Of a DNA stretch of 64,000 bases, positions 50,836 through 57,662 are shown one piece after another. Within the stretch, counting starts at the first letter, position 1. Each line of letters starts with the position of its first letter. Origin of the DNA: an uncultured Pelagibacteraceae bacterium (lineage in GTDB: Bacteria > Pseudomonadota > Alphaproteobacteria > Pelagibacterales > Pelagibacteraceae); the NCBI GenBank assembly GCA_902618695.1, contig CACNCB010000001.1:248001-312000 (forward strand). The letters are read 5' to 3'. The notes below the pieces were generated by a model. That model had not been told where the DNA came from, did no database searches, and saw only the letters and a program-made list of their open reading frames with translations. A program made the translations under genes and the position numbers.

Positions 50836-51080
50836 GTGAGAAAAACAAAGAATATACTTTTAATGATCCGAAAGAGTTAAGCAAACTTATTAAGACTATT
50901 GAAAGTGTTGAAGTTGTTAAGGATTGCAAGGAGTGGGATTGGGAGTCCCGTTTCCCCGATTTTGAAAGCGCAGTGAATATGCTTTTGAAACAACTAAAAA
51001 TGCAGCGTGAATTGCTGCTTTTATCAATAGTTTGGCAAAGAAATTCTTTGCTAGATAACGCTAAAACCAAGGAGGAATAA
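50832..51080 (+). CDS. small helical protein of unknown function
   Basis: This 82-residue protein is acidic at the N-terminus and helical through the middle (FESAVNMLLKQLKMQRELLLL). No domain is recognised. It overlaps the gene before by 4 bp and shares one base with the next (TAATG). RBS GGAG precedes the start. Confidence 0.55.
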   Translation: MSEKNKEYTFNDPKELSKLIKTIESVEVVKDCKEWDWESRFPDFESAVNMLLKQLKMQRELLLLSIVWQRNSLLDNAKTKEE

Positions 51081-51784
51081 TGGCGAATACTATTAATGAT
51101 AATCAGAAAGAAGCTAAACAAGATTGGTTTGATTGTCCTGAACCTAGTAAGGATTTTAACCAAACTGTTAAGGAAACAAAAGTAAATCCAAACTCGGCTG
51201 TTTATACAAGGCAGCGTCCGAAAGATGAAGAATATTTTAGATGTTATGATCCGTCGGGCGTCGGAGATATCACAAAAATAAAAAGATATGTGATTGTGAA
51301 TATGATCGTAAAAGGAAAACCTACCCCGTTTCTGTGTGTAGGCCCTGAAGATTTTTACGAAAAAGTCCGTAACGATTTTGGAAAAGTAACAGTTATTAGA
51401 CCAGCCATGTATGAAACCTCAAATGGTAGAGTTGATATTTGGCCCGTCAAAGAACCAAAAGAAAATCAAAATGGAAATGTTAATGCTTGGAATGCAACAG
51501 CAAATGATATTCTTGAAAAATCTCTGACTCAATGGGTTAGATCTGTAAGTAACCAGGAGCTTGGTTATTACGACGGCTATCTATGCAATGATGAAAAGGC
51601 TGCAGCTCTTGCAGAAGAGGGAAAGCCTGAATTCAAAGAAGATTATAAAAATGTTTTACAAAAAGCATATCAAGGTTTTATTTTAACGCCTGATAACTAT
51701 GACAGCGATCCCCATGTACAAGAATTCGTGGGAGCTAAAATGAATACAGTTGTTAAGGACGAAAAAGGTAAGAAGATTAATTGA
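51080..51784 (+). CDS. unknown protein immediately upstream of the polymerase
   Basis: This 234-residue protein has a possible globular core at about 45-130 (YFRCYDPSGVGDITKIKRYVIVNMIVKGK, with alternating strands) and a long acidic/Asn-rich second half. It begins MANTINDNQ, resembling the integrase N-terminus (MTINDNN). No family is recognised. Placement 9 bp before the polymerase makes a single-strand-binding or replication accessory role possible, but no OB-fold signature can be shown. Confidence 0.6.
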   Translation: MANTINDNQKEAKQDWFDCPEPSKDFNQTVKETKVNPNSAVYTRQRPKDEEYFRCYDPSGVGDITKIKRYVIVNMIVKGKPTPFLCVGPEDFYEKVRNDFGKVTVIRPAMYETSNGRVDIWPVKEPKENQNGNVNAWNATANDILEKSLTQWVRSVSNQELGYYDGYLCNDEKAAALAEEGKPEFKEDYKNVLQKAYQGFILTPDNYDSDPHVQEFVGAKMNTVVKDEKGKKIN

Positions 51785-51793
51785 GGAGTATGT

Positions 51794-53644
51794 ATGAAAT
51801 TAATCGATTATCTAAAAACTAAATTCGATCATATTGTTGTTTTTGATTATGAGTTTCAGGTTAAACCTGGAGATAATCCAAAAGCAGTTAGCTTAACAGC
51901 TAAAGATTTAATCAGTGGGAGAATAGAGCAGCAATGGTTGGTGGGCCGTGCTGCTAGATTCCCGTTCCCCGTTTCTAATACCTTGCTTATCGGACACTAT
52001 GTTTCTGCTGAAGCTTCTTGTTACTTGCTGCAAGAATCACAACTCCCGAAAGCCTGGTTCTGTACCTTTGTTGAAGAATTAAAAAATTATTTAGGTTTAA
52101 AAAATTATAAATTCGATTTGTTAAGTTGCTGCCATAGATACAATATTGAAACTATCTCTTGGGAAATCAAAGACGCTAGAAGAAATACTATCATGGCAAA
52201 CTATCCGAATTACACTGACAAAGAAAAGAAAGAAATTTTAGAATATAATTTATCTGATGTTGAAGTTAACGAAAAATTATTTTTAGCAATATTAGACAAA
52301 GCAGAAAAAGAAAAAGTTGATTATAAGACTTATATTACCCAGGCAATATTTCACGGAAGATCCAAGGCACTAGAAGCAAAGATTAAACAAAATGGAATTC
52401 CAATAAATTTAAAATTGCATAGTGATTTAGAAACTTATTATCCCGAAATGAGAAAAGCTGAAATGGAAGAGCTTAATAAAAAATTAGGTGTTGAGCTTTA
52501 TGTAGATTACAAAAGAAAACAGAGTGCTTTTGAAGCGCTGCTTAAGAGTGAAAATCTTTACAATGTATGGCCCAAAACTAGCACGGGTAAATGCAAAACA
52601 GATGATAAATCCTTTTACAGATTCCAAGATGTTAACGAAAAAATTAAGTTAATTCGTAACGCTGCATTCATCATAGACGCCAAGAAATTAAAAGGCGTTC
52701 TTATGGGCCCTGACGGAAGATCGAGAACAGATCTAAAATTATTTGGACAGATAACGGGAAGAACAAATGTTTCAACTTCTGAAAGTCCCTTTGGTGCACC
52801 TAGACGAATGAGGAATTTAATTGGTACAGATGAAAACCATTATTTAATTTATTGTGATTGGAAATCTCAAGAAGCTGCAATCCAAGCAGCGCTTTCACAA
52901 GATCCTGAAATGATAAAAGCAGTTGAGAGTGGAGATCCGTATATGTACACGGCTATAAAAGTAAAAGCAGCTCCCCCAGGTGCAAAGAAGAAAACTCATA
53001 AACCTATTAGAGAAATTTATAAACAATCATTCCTGGCGTTAGCATACTTACAAACAGCAATGGGCCTTATGGCTAAAATTAAAAAATCTGCAAGTGAAGC
53101 ATTTTATATTCATGGACAGCTAGAGAAATTATATAAAAATTATTTTAATTGGATCTTTGGTGTTATCAAAGAATCTCTATTGAGAGGACACTTTAAAACT
53201 AAATTTGGTTGGAAGTTTCATATTACTTCAAATGAAGTTGTTAACAAAAGAACCCTGGCTAATTGGCCGTTACAATCTCACGGATCAGAAATTTTAAGAA
53301 TGGCGCTGCTTAAACTTGATGAATTAAATTTTGAAATTTCTATGCCCGTCCACGATGCAGTTTTGTTACATATGAAACGGAAGCCGTGGAAAGAGATGAG
53401 AGCTGAAATAAAATTAGTACAAAAGACAATGGCTGAAGCTGCAGCTAAAGTTATTGATTCTGAAATTCCAGTTGAAGTAAAAATAATTAGAGATCAATAT
53501 ATCCAAGAGGACGAGGATCAGGAGAGGTGGAACGATCTTTATAATAAAATTTTAAAATTCAAAGAGGGTGTACGAATAACGGACAGTGTGTCCGTAATCA
53601 GAACGAGTCCGTCCGTTAATCAAACAACAGTATATTCTAATTAG
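51794..53644 (+). CDS. divergent family-A DNA polymerase with 3'-5' exonuclease domain
   Basis: This 616-residue replicative polymerase has a DEDD exonuclease-like N-terminus: FDYEF (about 17-21, DxE), GHYVSAEA and YNLSDVEVN (YxxxD, Asp 155). The polymerase half shows TGRTNVSTSESPFG, motif A YCDWKSQE with Asp 355 and Glu 360, motif B REIYKQSFLALAY (Arg 406, Lys 410, Tyr 418) and motif C PVHDAVLLHM (Asp 521). The O-helix Phe of Pol I is Leu 414 and the usual HDE is HDA. No 5' nuclease domain is present. It should copy the element's own DNA. RBS GAGGAG precedes the ATG. Confidence 0.88.
   Translation: MKLIDYLKTKFDHIVVFDYEFQVKPGDNPKAVSLTAKDLISGRIEQQWLVGRAARFPFPVSNTLLIGHYVSAEASCYLLQESQLPKAWFCTFVEELKNYLGLKNYKFDLLSCCHRYNIETISWEIKDARRNTIMANYPNYTDKEKKEILEYNLSDVEVNEKLFLAILDKAEKEKVDYKTYITQAIFHGRSKALEAKIKQNGIPINLKLHSDLETYYPEMRKAEMEELNKKLGVELYVDYKRKQSAFEALLKSENLYNVWPKTSTGKCKTDDKSFYRFQDVNEKIKLIRNAAFIIDAKKLKGVLMGPDGRSRTDLKLFGQITGRTNVSTSESPFGAPRRMRNLIGTDENHYLIYCDWKSQEAAIQAALSQDPEMIKAVESGDPYMYTAIKVKAAPPGAKKKTHKPIREIYKQSFLALAYLQTAMGLMAKIKKSASEAFYIHGQLEKLYKNYFNWIFGVIKESLLRGHFKTKFGWKFHITSNEVVNKRTLANWPLQSHGSEILRMALLKLDELNFEISMPVHDAVLLHMKRKPWKEMRAEIKLVQKTMAEAAAKVIDSEIPVEVKIIRDQYIQEDEDQERWNDLYNKILKFKEGVRITDSVSVIRTSPSVNQTTVYSN
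53577..53618 (+). repeat. GTCCGT/ACGGAC cluster at the polymerase 3' end
   Basis: Four copies of GTCCGT in either orientation lie within 42 bp: ACGGAC (in TAACGGAC, 53577-53584), GTCCGTAA (53590-53597), GTCCGT (53607-53612) and GTCCGTTA (53611-53618). The outer TAACGGAC/GTCCGTTA is a perfect inverted repeat. They lie in the coding tail of the polymerase and could be iterons or a binding site for the following winged-helix protein. Confidence 0.4.
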
Positions 53645-53653
53645 GTTATAGTT

Positions 53654-54058
53654 ATGAGTTCATTTACTAAAAATATATTTAATAAACCCAATATAGCTAA
53701 ACCCATTTTCAAGAAGAAGCGCAGCATGAACGGCGGAGCGCAAATCAAAGAAGAAGATTATTATATTTATCAATATCAAATCTATGGAGCTGCAGCATTG
53801 TTTTATAGATGCGCAGGTGGGGTTGGTGGAAAAATTTATGAATATTTAAAATTCAAAGACAACTTGAACGGAAGAGAATTCAGAGTCTTACCTAATAATT
53901 TATTTATGAAACATTGGAAGATAAGACGGCAAAGAATTAATGATGCATTACAAAAATTAGAAGCAGAGGATTTAGTTGTAGTGTTAAGGCAAAAAGGTTT
54001 CTGCAACAGAGTTAAATTAAATATTCCAGAGGTTAAAAATGAAAAAGAAAACACCTGA
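53654..54058 (+). CDS. winged-helix DNA-binding protein
   Basis: This 134-residue protein has a basic N-terminus (PIFKKKRSMNGG) and a C-terminal winged-helix pattern: NNLFMKHWKIRRQRINDALQKLEAEDLVVVLRQKGFCNRVKLN. This resembles phage and plasmid replication-initiation or regulatory wHTH proteins. It follows the polymerase by 9 bp and overlaps terS by 20 bp. It may bind the element's origin or regulate packaging genes; the exact role is not known. Confidence 0.65.
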   Translation: MSSFTKNIFNKPNIAKPIFKKKRSMNGGAQIKEEDYYIYQYQIYGAAALFYRCAGGVGGKIYEYLKFKDNLNGREFRVLPNNLFMKHWKIRRQRINDALQKLEAEDLVVVLRQKGFCNRVKLNIPEVKNEKENT

Positions 54059-54644
54059 TAACACAGGAAAGAAATACATAACAAAGTTCACTGCAAAGCA
54101 GCAGAAATTTATTGATATCTATACAAGCAGATATGGAGAATTGTCAGCAACAGATTGTGCTATCAAAGCGGGGTATGATCGAAGCAGCGCTCATACTAGA
54201 GCAAATGAATTGTTAGATTGGAGGAAGAGTCCTGACATAGTAAAAGCTATTGATGAACGGCAGAAATCGAACAGAGAAATTTGGTTGGTTGATAAGGAAA
54301 AGCATTTAGCAAACTTAACTAGAATTCAACAAGAAGCTCGGGCAAAAGGTCAATATGGAGTTGCGGGTAAAATGGAAGAGCTAAAAGGAAAAGTCCAAGG
54401 CTTTTACATTGATCGAAATATGACTCTTACAAAAGAAGTTACGCCTGATGAATTAAATCAAAAAATGAAAGATATGTTCCCCACAAGAGAGGAGTACGAT
54501 TTGATGTATGAATCAATGGCCAAGGAGCTTTACGGGGTTCAGGACGATTTGAAGAAAGCTGAAGTTGAAGAGTTAGAGGATAAGGAAGCAGAAACAGAGC
54601 TTGAAAAGTTTTTGGAGGACAGAGAGAGGCAGCGAAAACCTTGA
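54039..54644 (+). CDS. terS: phage terminase small subunit (TerS)
   Basis: This 201-residue protein has the Terminase_2-type N-terminal helix-turn-helix: FTAKQQKFIDIYTSRYGELSATDCAIKAGYDRSSAHTRANELL. The central helices (EKHLANLTRIQQEARAKGQYGVAGKMEELKGKVQGFY) fit the oligomerisation part, and the C-terminus is acidic. TerS recognises pac or cos DNA and brings it to TerL. No TerL is present, as expected for satellites that redirect a helper's packaging. It overlaps the previous gene by 20 bp. Confidence 0.85.
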   Translation: MKKKTPDNTGKKYITKFTAKQQKFIDIYTSRYGELSATDCAIKAGYDRSSAHTRANELLDWRKSPDIVKAIDERQKSNREIWLVDKEKHLANLTRIQQEARAKGQYGVAGKMEELKGKVQGFYIDRNMTLTKEVTPDELNQKMKDMFPTREEYDLMYESMAKELYGVQDDLKKAEVEELEDKEAETELEKFLEDRERQRKP

Positions 54645-54817
54645 TCCGTGTTTCTTGGGCCTTGGTGCCTGGATCTGTAATATTTCTAACTAAATTTAAC
54701 TAAAATTCGATTATGGATATTGATAATACAAAATTTAAAAAATATATTAGGCCTATCATTAATAGTAATTCCTTTGGGCCTCATTGCCTTGGGGCCCTTG
54801 GGTCTTGTTCCAAGAAT
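54645..54817 (+). other. non-coding stretch after terS
   Basis: This 173-bp stretch lies between terS and the end of the antisense zinc-ribbon gene. It has several CTTGG-like words (TTTCTTGGGCCTTGGTGCC; GGGCC...GGCCC) and the inverted repeat TCTTG-TTC-CAAGA near 54803. These could be a terminator for both convergent genes or a packaging site. The plus-strand ORF 54713-54985 here looks like a shadow. Confidence 0.4.
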
Positions 54818-55024
54818 CTAGATTGCTTTTACTTGTTTAGCGTTGGCGTGATAGCAGCTCTTGCAAATGCTGCCCGTTGTGTATTCAAACTCACTGAACA
54901 TAATTGTAAAATCTGTTCTAGCAATTTCAGTTCGATCTCCACCACAAAAGATACAACGATCATGGCTAACATTTTCAAAAACTGATTTATGATTTTCTTT
55001 TCCCGTTCCTCTGTACCAAGCCAT
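54818..55024 (-). CDS. small zinc-ribbon protein, antisense to the element operon
   Basis: This 68-residue protein has two CxxC pairs: CIFCGGDRTE near 24-33 and CKSCYHANAKQ near 54-64, the spacing of a treble-clef or zinc-ribbon site. The rest (MAWYRGTGKENHKSVFENVSH) is polar. It is the only gene of the element on the minus strand. A consensus TATAAT box lies 9 bp upstream of the ATG, so the transcript may be nearly leaderless. A regulatory or anti-host/anti-helper role is possible but not shown. Confidence 0.6.
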   Translation of the reverse strand: MAWYRGTGKENHKSVFENVSHDRCIFCGGDRTEIARTDFTIMFSEFEYTTGSICKSCYHANAKQVKAI

Positions 55025-55033
55025 ATCCTAGAA

Positions 55034-55062
55034 ATTATAGGAGATAGTTATTTGGAATGCAA
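55034..55062 (-). promoter_or_regulatory. promoter for the antisense zinc-ribbon gene
   Basis: On the minus strand, TTGCAT (55057-55062) and a perfect TATAAT (55034-55039) are separated by 17 bp. A start site about 7 bp downstream would be within a few bases of the ATG at 55024. Confidence 0.5.
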
Positions 55063-55203
55063 AAATTTTTTTGGGCTTATGAACCTATGGATCATAGATA
55101 ATACACCTAGAGTAGAAGTAACCTTTTCTGTGGATCTTGGGGTTGGTCTAGTATCTTTTTTCAAAAATGAGTTTCAACTAGGATCCCTCTTGCTTAACAT
55201 GCA

Positions 55204-55247
55204 GCGGGAGTCCGAGTCAGCTGCTTCAGCAGCTCGAGGACGACCGC
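55204..55247 (+). repeat. GC-rich imperfect hairpin
   Basis: AGCTGC-TTCA-GCAGCT forms the tip (55219-55234), with outer pairs TCC/GGA and GCGG/CCGC separated by internal loops. GC content is far above the surroundings. No T-tract follows, so it is not a standard terminator. It may be a protein-binding or packaging element. Confidence 0.55.
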
Positions 55248-55472
55248 TTTAGAGTCAGTGATGAAGTTGTCGAATAAATTTTTTATGCTTAAATCTGATG
55301 CCTCTATGGACTCGCAATCGCTATGTTTGAGTCAGTTTAAAACCTCAGAAGTTAAAAAAATTAGACTCGGTTTTATTGAGTTTTTGGAATCTTCTAGACC
55401 AAGAAATAAAGTTTTGATATTGTTTAGAAATGATTGGGAATGCTATCAAATTTTTAAATTATATTTTAAATT

Positions 55473-55491
55473 CTTGGTACATTCTTGGTTC
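55473..55491 (+). repeat. CTTGGTAC and CTTGGTTC repeats (candidate integrase arm sites, right)
   Basis: CTTGGTAC (55473-55480) and CTTGGTTC (55484-55491) are spaced 11 bp start to start, the same phase as two of the left-end copies. Another TTGGTTC is at 55511-55517. Confidence 0.45.
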
Positions 55492-55598
55492 GGAAAGTAT
55501 GAGAATGAAATTGGTTCTAGAAGCCTTGATTATTAATGATAATAGAGATCTGTTAAAAAGGCAGATACATTCGTAGTTTTTTTTCATATTATAAAAAT

Positions 55599-57554
55599 AT
55601 GAAATATCCGATTCTTGTACCAAATATTTTTAATCATCCATTCACTTATGAAAGTAGTTTAAATCTTAAAGTTGGTGATTATGTAATGGTACCTTTTGGA
55701 AAGTCAAAAATTACTGGTGTTGTTTGGGACGAATTTGAAAAAAATAATAATAAAAATTTTAAGACTAAAAATATAATCAAGAAATTAGACGTTACTCCGT
55801 TAAAAAAAAATACAATTAATTTTTTAAATTGGTTTGCAGAATATAATCTTATCCCCAAGGGTATGGCATTAAAGTTAGTACTTTTAACTAGTAATGCGGT
55901 AGAGAACAAAGAAACTCAACTTTATCAAATATTTGATGGTAAAATTAAACAAACCTTAATCAAGCTGTCTAGTGATCAAAATAAATCTCTAAAAAAAATG
56001 AATGCTTCAAATAAAAAATTTAGAGTTCATGTTTTACAAGGCACAACTGGATCAGGAAAAACTATAGTTTATTTTGAAGCGTTAAAACCACTTATAGAGA
56101 AGGGTTTTCAAGGATTAATTTTATTACCAGAAATAGGTCTAACCAGTCAGTTTGAACAAAAATTTTTAGAATATTTTGGTTTTAAACCTGCAGTTTGGCA
56201 TTCGGGTATTTCAAAAAAAAAGAAAGAATTAATTTGGAGCGGTGTTTCTAACGGTAAAATAAAAATAATTATTGGTGCAAGGTCTTCATTATTTTTACCA
56301 TTTAAAAAATTAGGTATGATAATTGTTGATGAGGAACATGATCAGTCATTTAAACAAGACGAAGGTATAACCTATAATGCTCGTGATATGGCAATTTCTA
56401 GAGCATCTTTTGAAAACATTCCAATCAATTTGATTACCGCTGTTCCTTCTATAGAAACTTTTGAAAATATTAAAAAAGGTAAATACGAGATTTCTAGATT
56501 AAATGAAAGATATCAAAACGCAGCACTACCTAATTATGAAATTATAAATTTAAATAAAACCAAACTTGAAAAACAATCATGGCTATCAAATAAAATTATT
56601 GAAAAAGTTAATTTACATTTGGAAAAAAAAGATCAAGTTTTATTTTTTTTAAATAGAAGAGGTTTTTCTCCAAATGTTTTGTGTCATAAGTGTTTAACAA
56701 GTTTTACATGTCCAAATTGTAGTATCAATTTAGTTTATCATAAAAATAAAAATAACTTATTATGCCATTATTGTGGATACAAATCTGATCTTAAAAGAAA
56801 TTGTACAAAAGAAAATAATTGTGAATTTATTTTTAGTGGTCCTGGTGTTGAGAGAATTTCAGAAGAGGTAAAAAGAAAGTTTCCTGGAAAAACAATAGAG
56901 ATTTTTTCAAGTGACACAATGAATAAAAAAGACTCTAAAGAAAAAATAGATAAAATTATTAATAATCAAACGCATATTTTAGTTGGAACCCAATTAATTT
57001 CAAAAGGTTTTCATTTTCCAAGCTTAAATTGCATTGTAGTTGTTGATATTGATCTTTCATCTCAAGGACATGATTTAAGAGGTGCAGAAAAAAATTTGCA
57101 GCTTTATCATCAACTTTCAGGACGTGCAGGAAGAACTGGAAAACCAGCAACCGTATATTTTCAAACTTATGAAAATAATACTAAGATGATTTCAGAAATT
57201 ACAAGTAAAAATCCAGATATTTTTTTAGAAAGAGAACTGCAGATAAGAAAAAAAAATAAACTACCTCCATTTCAAAGGTTTATTTCTTTAATCTTAATAG
57301 GAGATAATGAAATTAAATTAGAAAAAGAAGCTATTAATTTTAAAAATTTTATTGCAAACAAAATAGAAGGAAAAATACTAGGTCCAGTGAATGCCCCATT
57401 ATTTAGATTAAAAAGAAAATTTAGAATAAGATTTTTAATAAGAGGATTAAAATCTATGAAACTACAAAGCTCTCTTGCAAAAATTATTCCAAAATATAAA
57501 TTTTCTTCTGGAATAAAACTTTCAGTTGATGTTGATCCAATTAACTTCAATTAA
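55599..57554 (+). CDS. priA: primosomal protein N' (replication restart helicase PriA)
   Basis: This replication-restart helicase has 651 residues. Walker A is GTTGSGKT (about residue 149) and the DEEH box is IIVDEEHDQSFK. The zinc-binding insert shows CHKCLTSFTCPNCS, CHYCG and later Cys residues. The motif V/VI region is QLSGRAGRTGKP. It is the first host gene right of the element, so the insertion replaced or moved its upstream region. ATP synthase genes follow. Confidence 0.95.
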   Translation: MKYPILVPNIFNHPFTYESSLNLKVGDYVMVPFGKSKITGVVWDEFEKNNNKNFKTKNIIKKLDVTPLKKNTINFLNWFAEYNLIPKGMALKLVLLTSNAVENKETQLYQIFDGKIKQTLIKLSSDQNKSLKKMNASNKKFRVHVLQGTTGSGKTIVYFEALKPLIEKGFQGLILLPEIGLTSQFEQKFLEYFGFKPAVWHSGISKKKKELIWSGVSNGKIKIIIGARSSLFLPFKKLGMIIVDEEHDQSFKQDEGITYNARDMAISRASFENIPINLITAVPSIETFENIKKGKYEISRLNERYQNAALPNYEIINLNKTKLEKQSWLSNKIIEKVNLHLEKKDQVLFFLNRRGFSPNVLCHKCLTSFTCPNCSINLVYHKNKNNLLCHYCGYKSDLKRNCTKENNCEFIFSGPGVERISEEVKRKFPGKTIEIFSSDTMNKKDSKEKIDKIINNQTHILVGTQLISKGFHFPSLNCIVVVDIDLSSQGHDLRGAEKNLQLYHQLSGRAGRTGKPATVYFQTYENNTKMISEITSKNPDIFLERELQIRKKNKLPPFQRFISLILIGDNEIKLEKEAINFKNFIANKIEGKILGPVNAPLFRLKRKFRIRFLIRGLKSMKLQSSLAKIIPKYKFSSGIKLSVDVDPINFN

Positions 57555-57556
57555 CC

Positions 57557-57578
57557 GTAAAAAAGAGGACTTTTTTAC
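57557..57578 (+). terminator. hairpin after priA
   Basis: GTAAAAAAG and CTTTTTTAC form a perfect 9-bp stem with AGGA loop, two bases after the priA stop. The stem is AT-rich but symmetrical and includes its own T-run. It is probably a terminator in one or both directions. Confidence 0.55.
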
Positions 57579-57662
57579 GAATCCGCTACTTGAAGACATA
57601 AGGGTCATATGCTATTCAGGGCGTGATTTTTAAATAATCTTCAATATTATAGAGGAACTAAG
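57579..57662 (+). promoter_or_regulatory. possible promoter/leader of the atp operon
   Basis: TTGAAG (57590-57595) is followed after 17 bp by TATTCA (57613-57618), a weak sigma70-like pair. TTGAAGA and TCTTCAA (57638-57644) could also pair as a 7-bp stem. RBS AGAGGA lies just before the TTG start of atpH. Confidence 0.3.

Larger units (their letters stand above)
46653..55550 (+). mobile_element. integrated phage-satellite-like element (PICI/tycheposon-like), about 8.9 kb
   Basis: A block of genes foreign to the surrounding TCA/ATP-synthase loci lies between lpdA and priA: tyrosine integrase, AlpA-like DNA-binding protein, several unknown small proteins, family-A DNA polymerase, winged-helix protein, small terminase subunit and an antisense zinc-ribbon protein. 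There is no large terminase, portal, capsid, tail or lysis gene. Known phage satellites carry this kind of set (integrase, regulator, replication gene, terS) and use a helper phage's particles. All frames are intact and tightly packed, so decay of a prophage is less likely. Boundaries are approximate: the outer limits given are the AGATCT copies at 46653-46658 and 55545-55550, a weak candidate core. Confidence 0.8.
55063..55598 (+). other. right end of the element and priA upstream region, mostly non-coding
   Basis: This stretch of about 536 bp has two ORFs (54989-55252 and 55258-55536) that lack RBS, family or good composition and are not called. It contains a GC-rich hairpin (55204-55247), seven GANTC sites in 55208-55391, two CTTGGT(A/T)C repeats (55473-55491) and AGATCT (55545-55550). 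It could hold a replication origin, a pac/cos site and the right attachment site. The last 50 bp before priA are AT-rich and may be host DNA. Confidence 0.5.

Noticed and set aside
54713-54985. Plus-strand ORF of 90 residues after terS
   Set aside because: It overlaps the zinc-ribbon gene on the other strand, which has CxxC pairs and a promoter; this ORF has no RBS or family.
54989-55536. Two plus-strand ORFs (87 and 92 residues) at the right end of the element
   Set aside because: No RBS and no recognisable domain; they run through a hairpin and repeated GANTC sites, more like a regulatory region. The second remains possible.
46636-55559. TTAAAAA shared by both ends as att core
   Set aside because: A 7-bp A-rich word is expected by chance in this composition, and the flanks do not extend the match.
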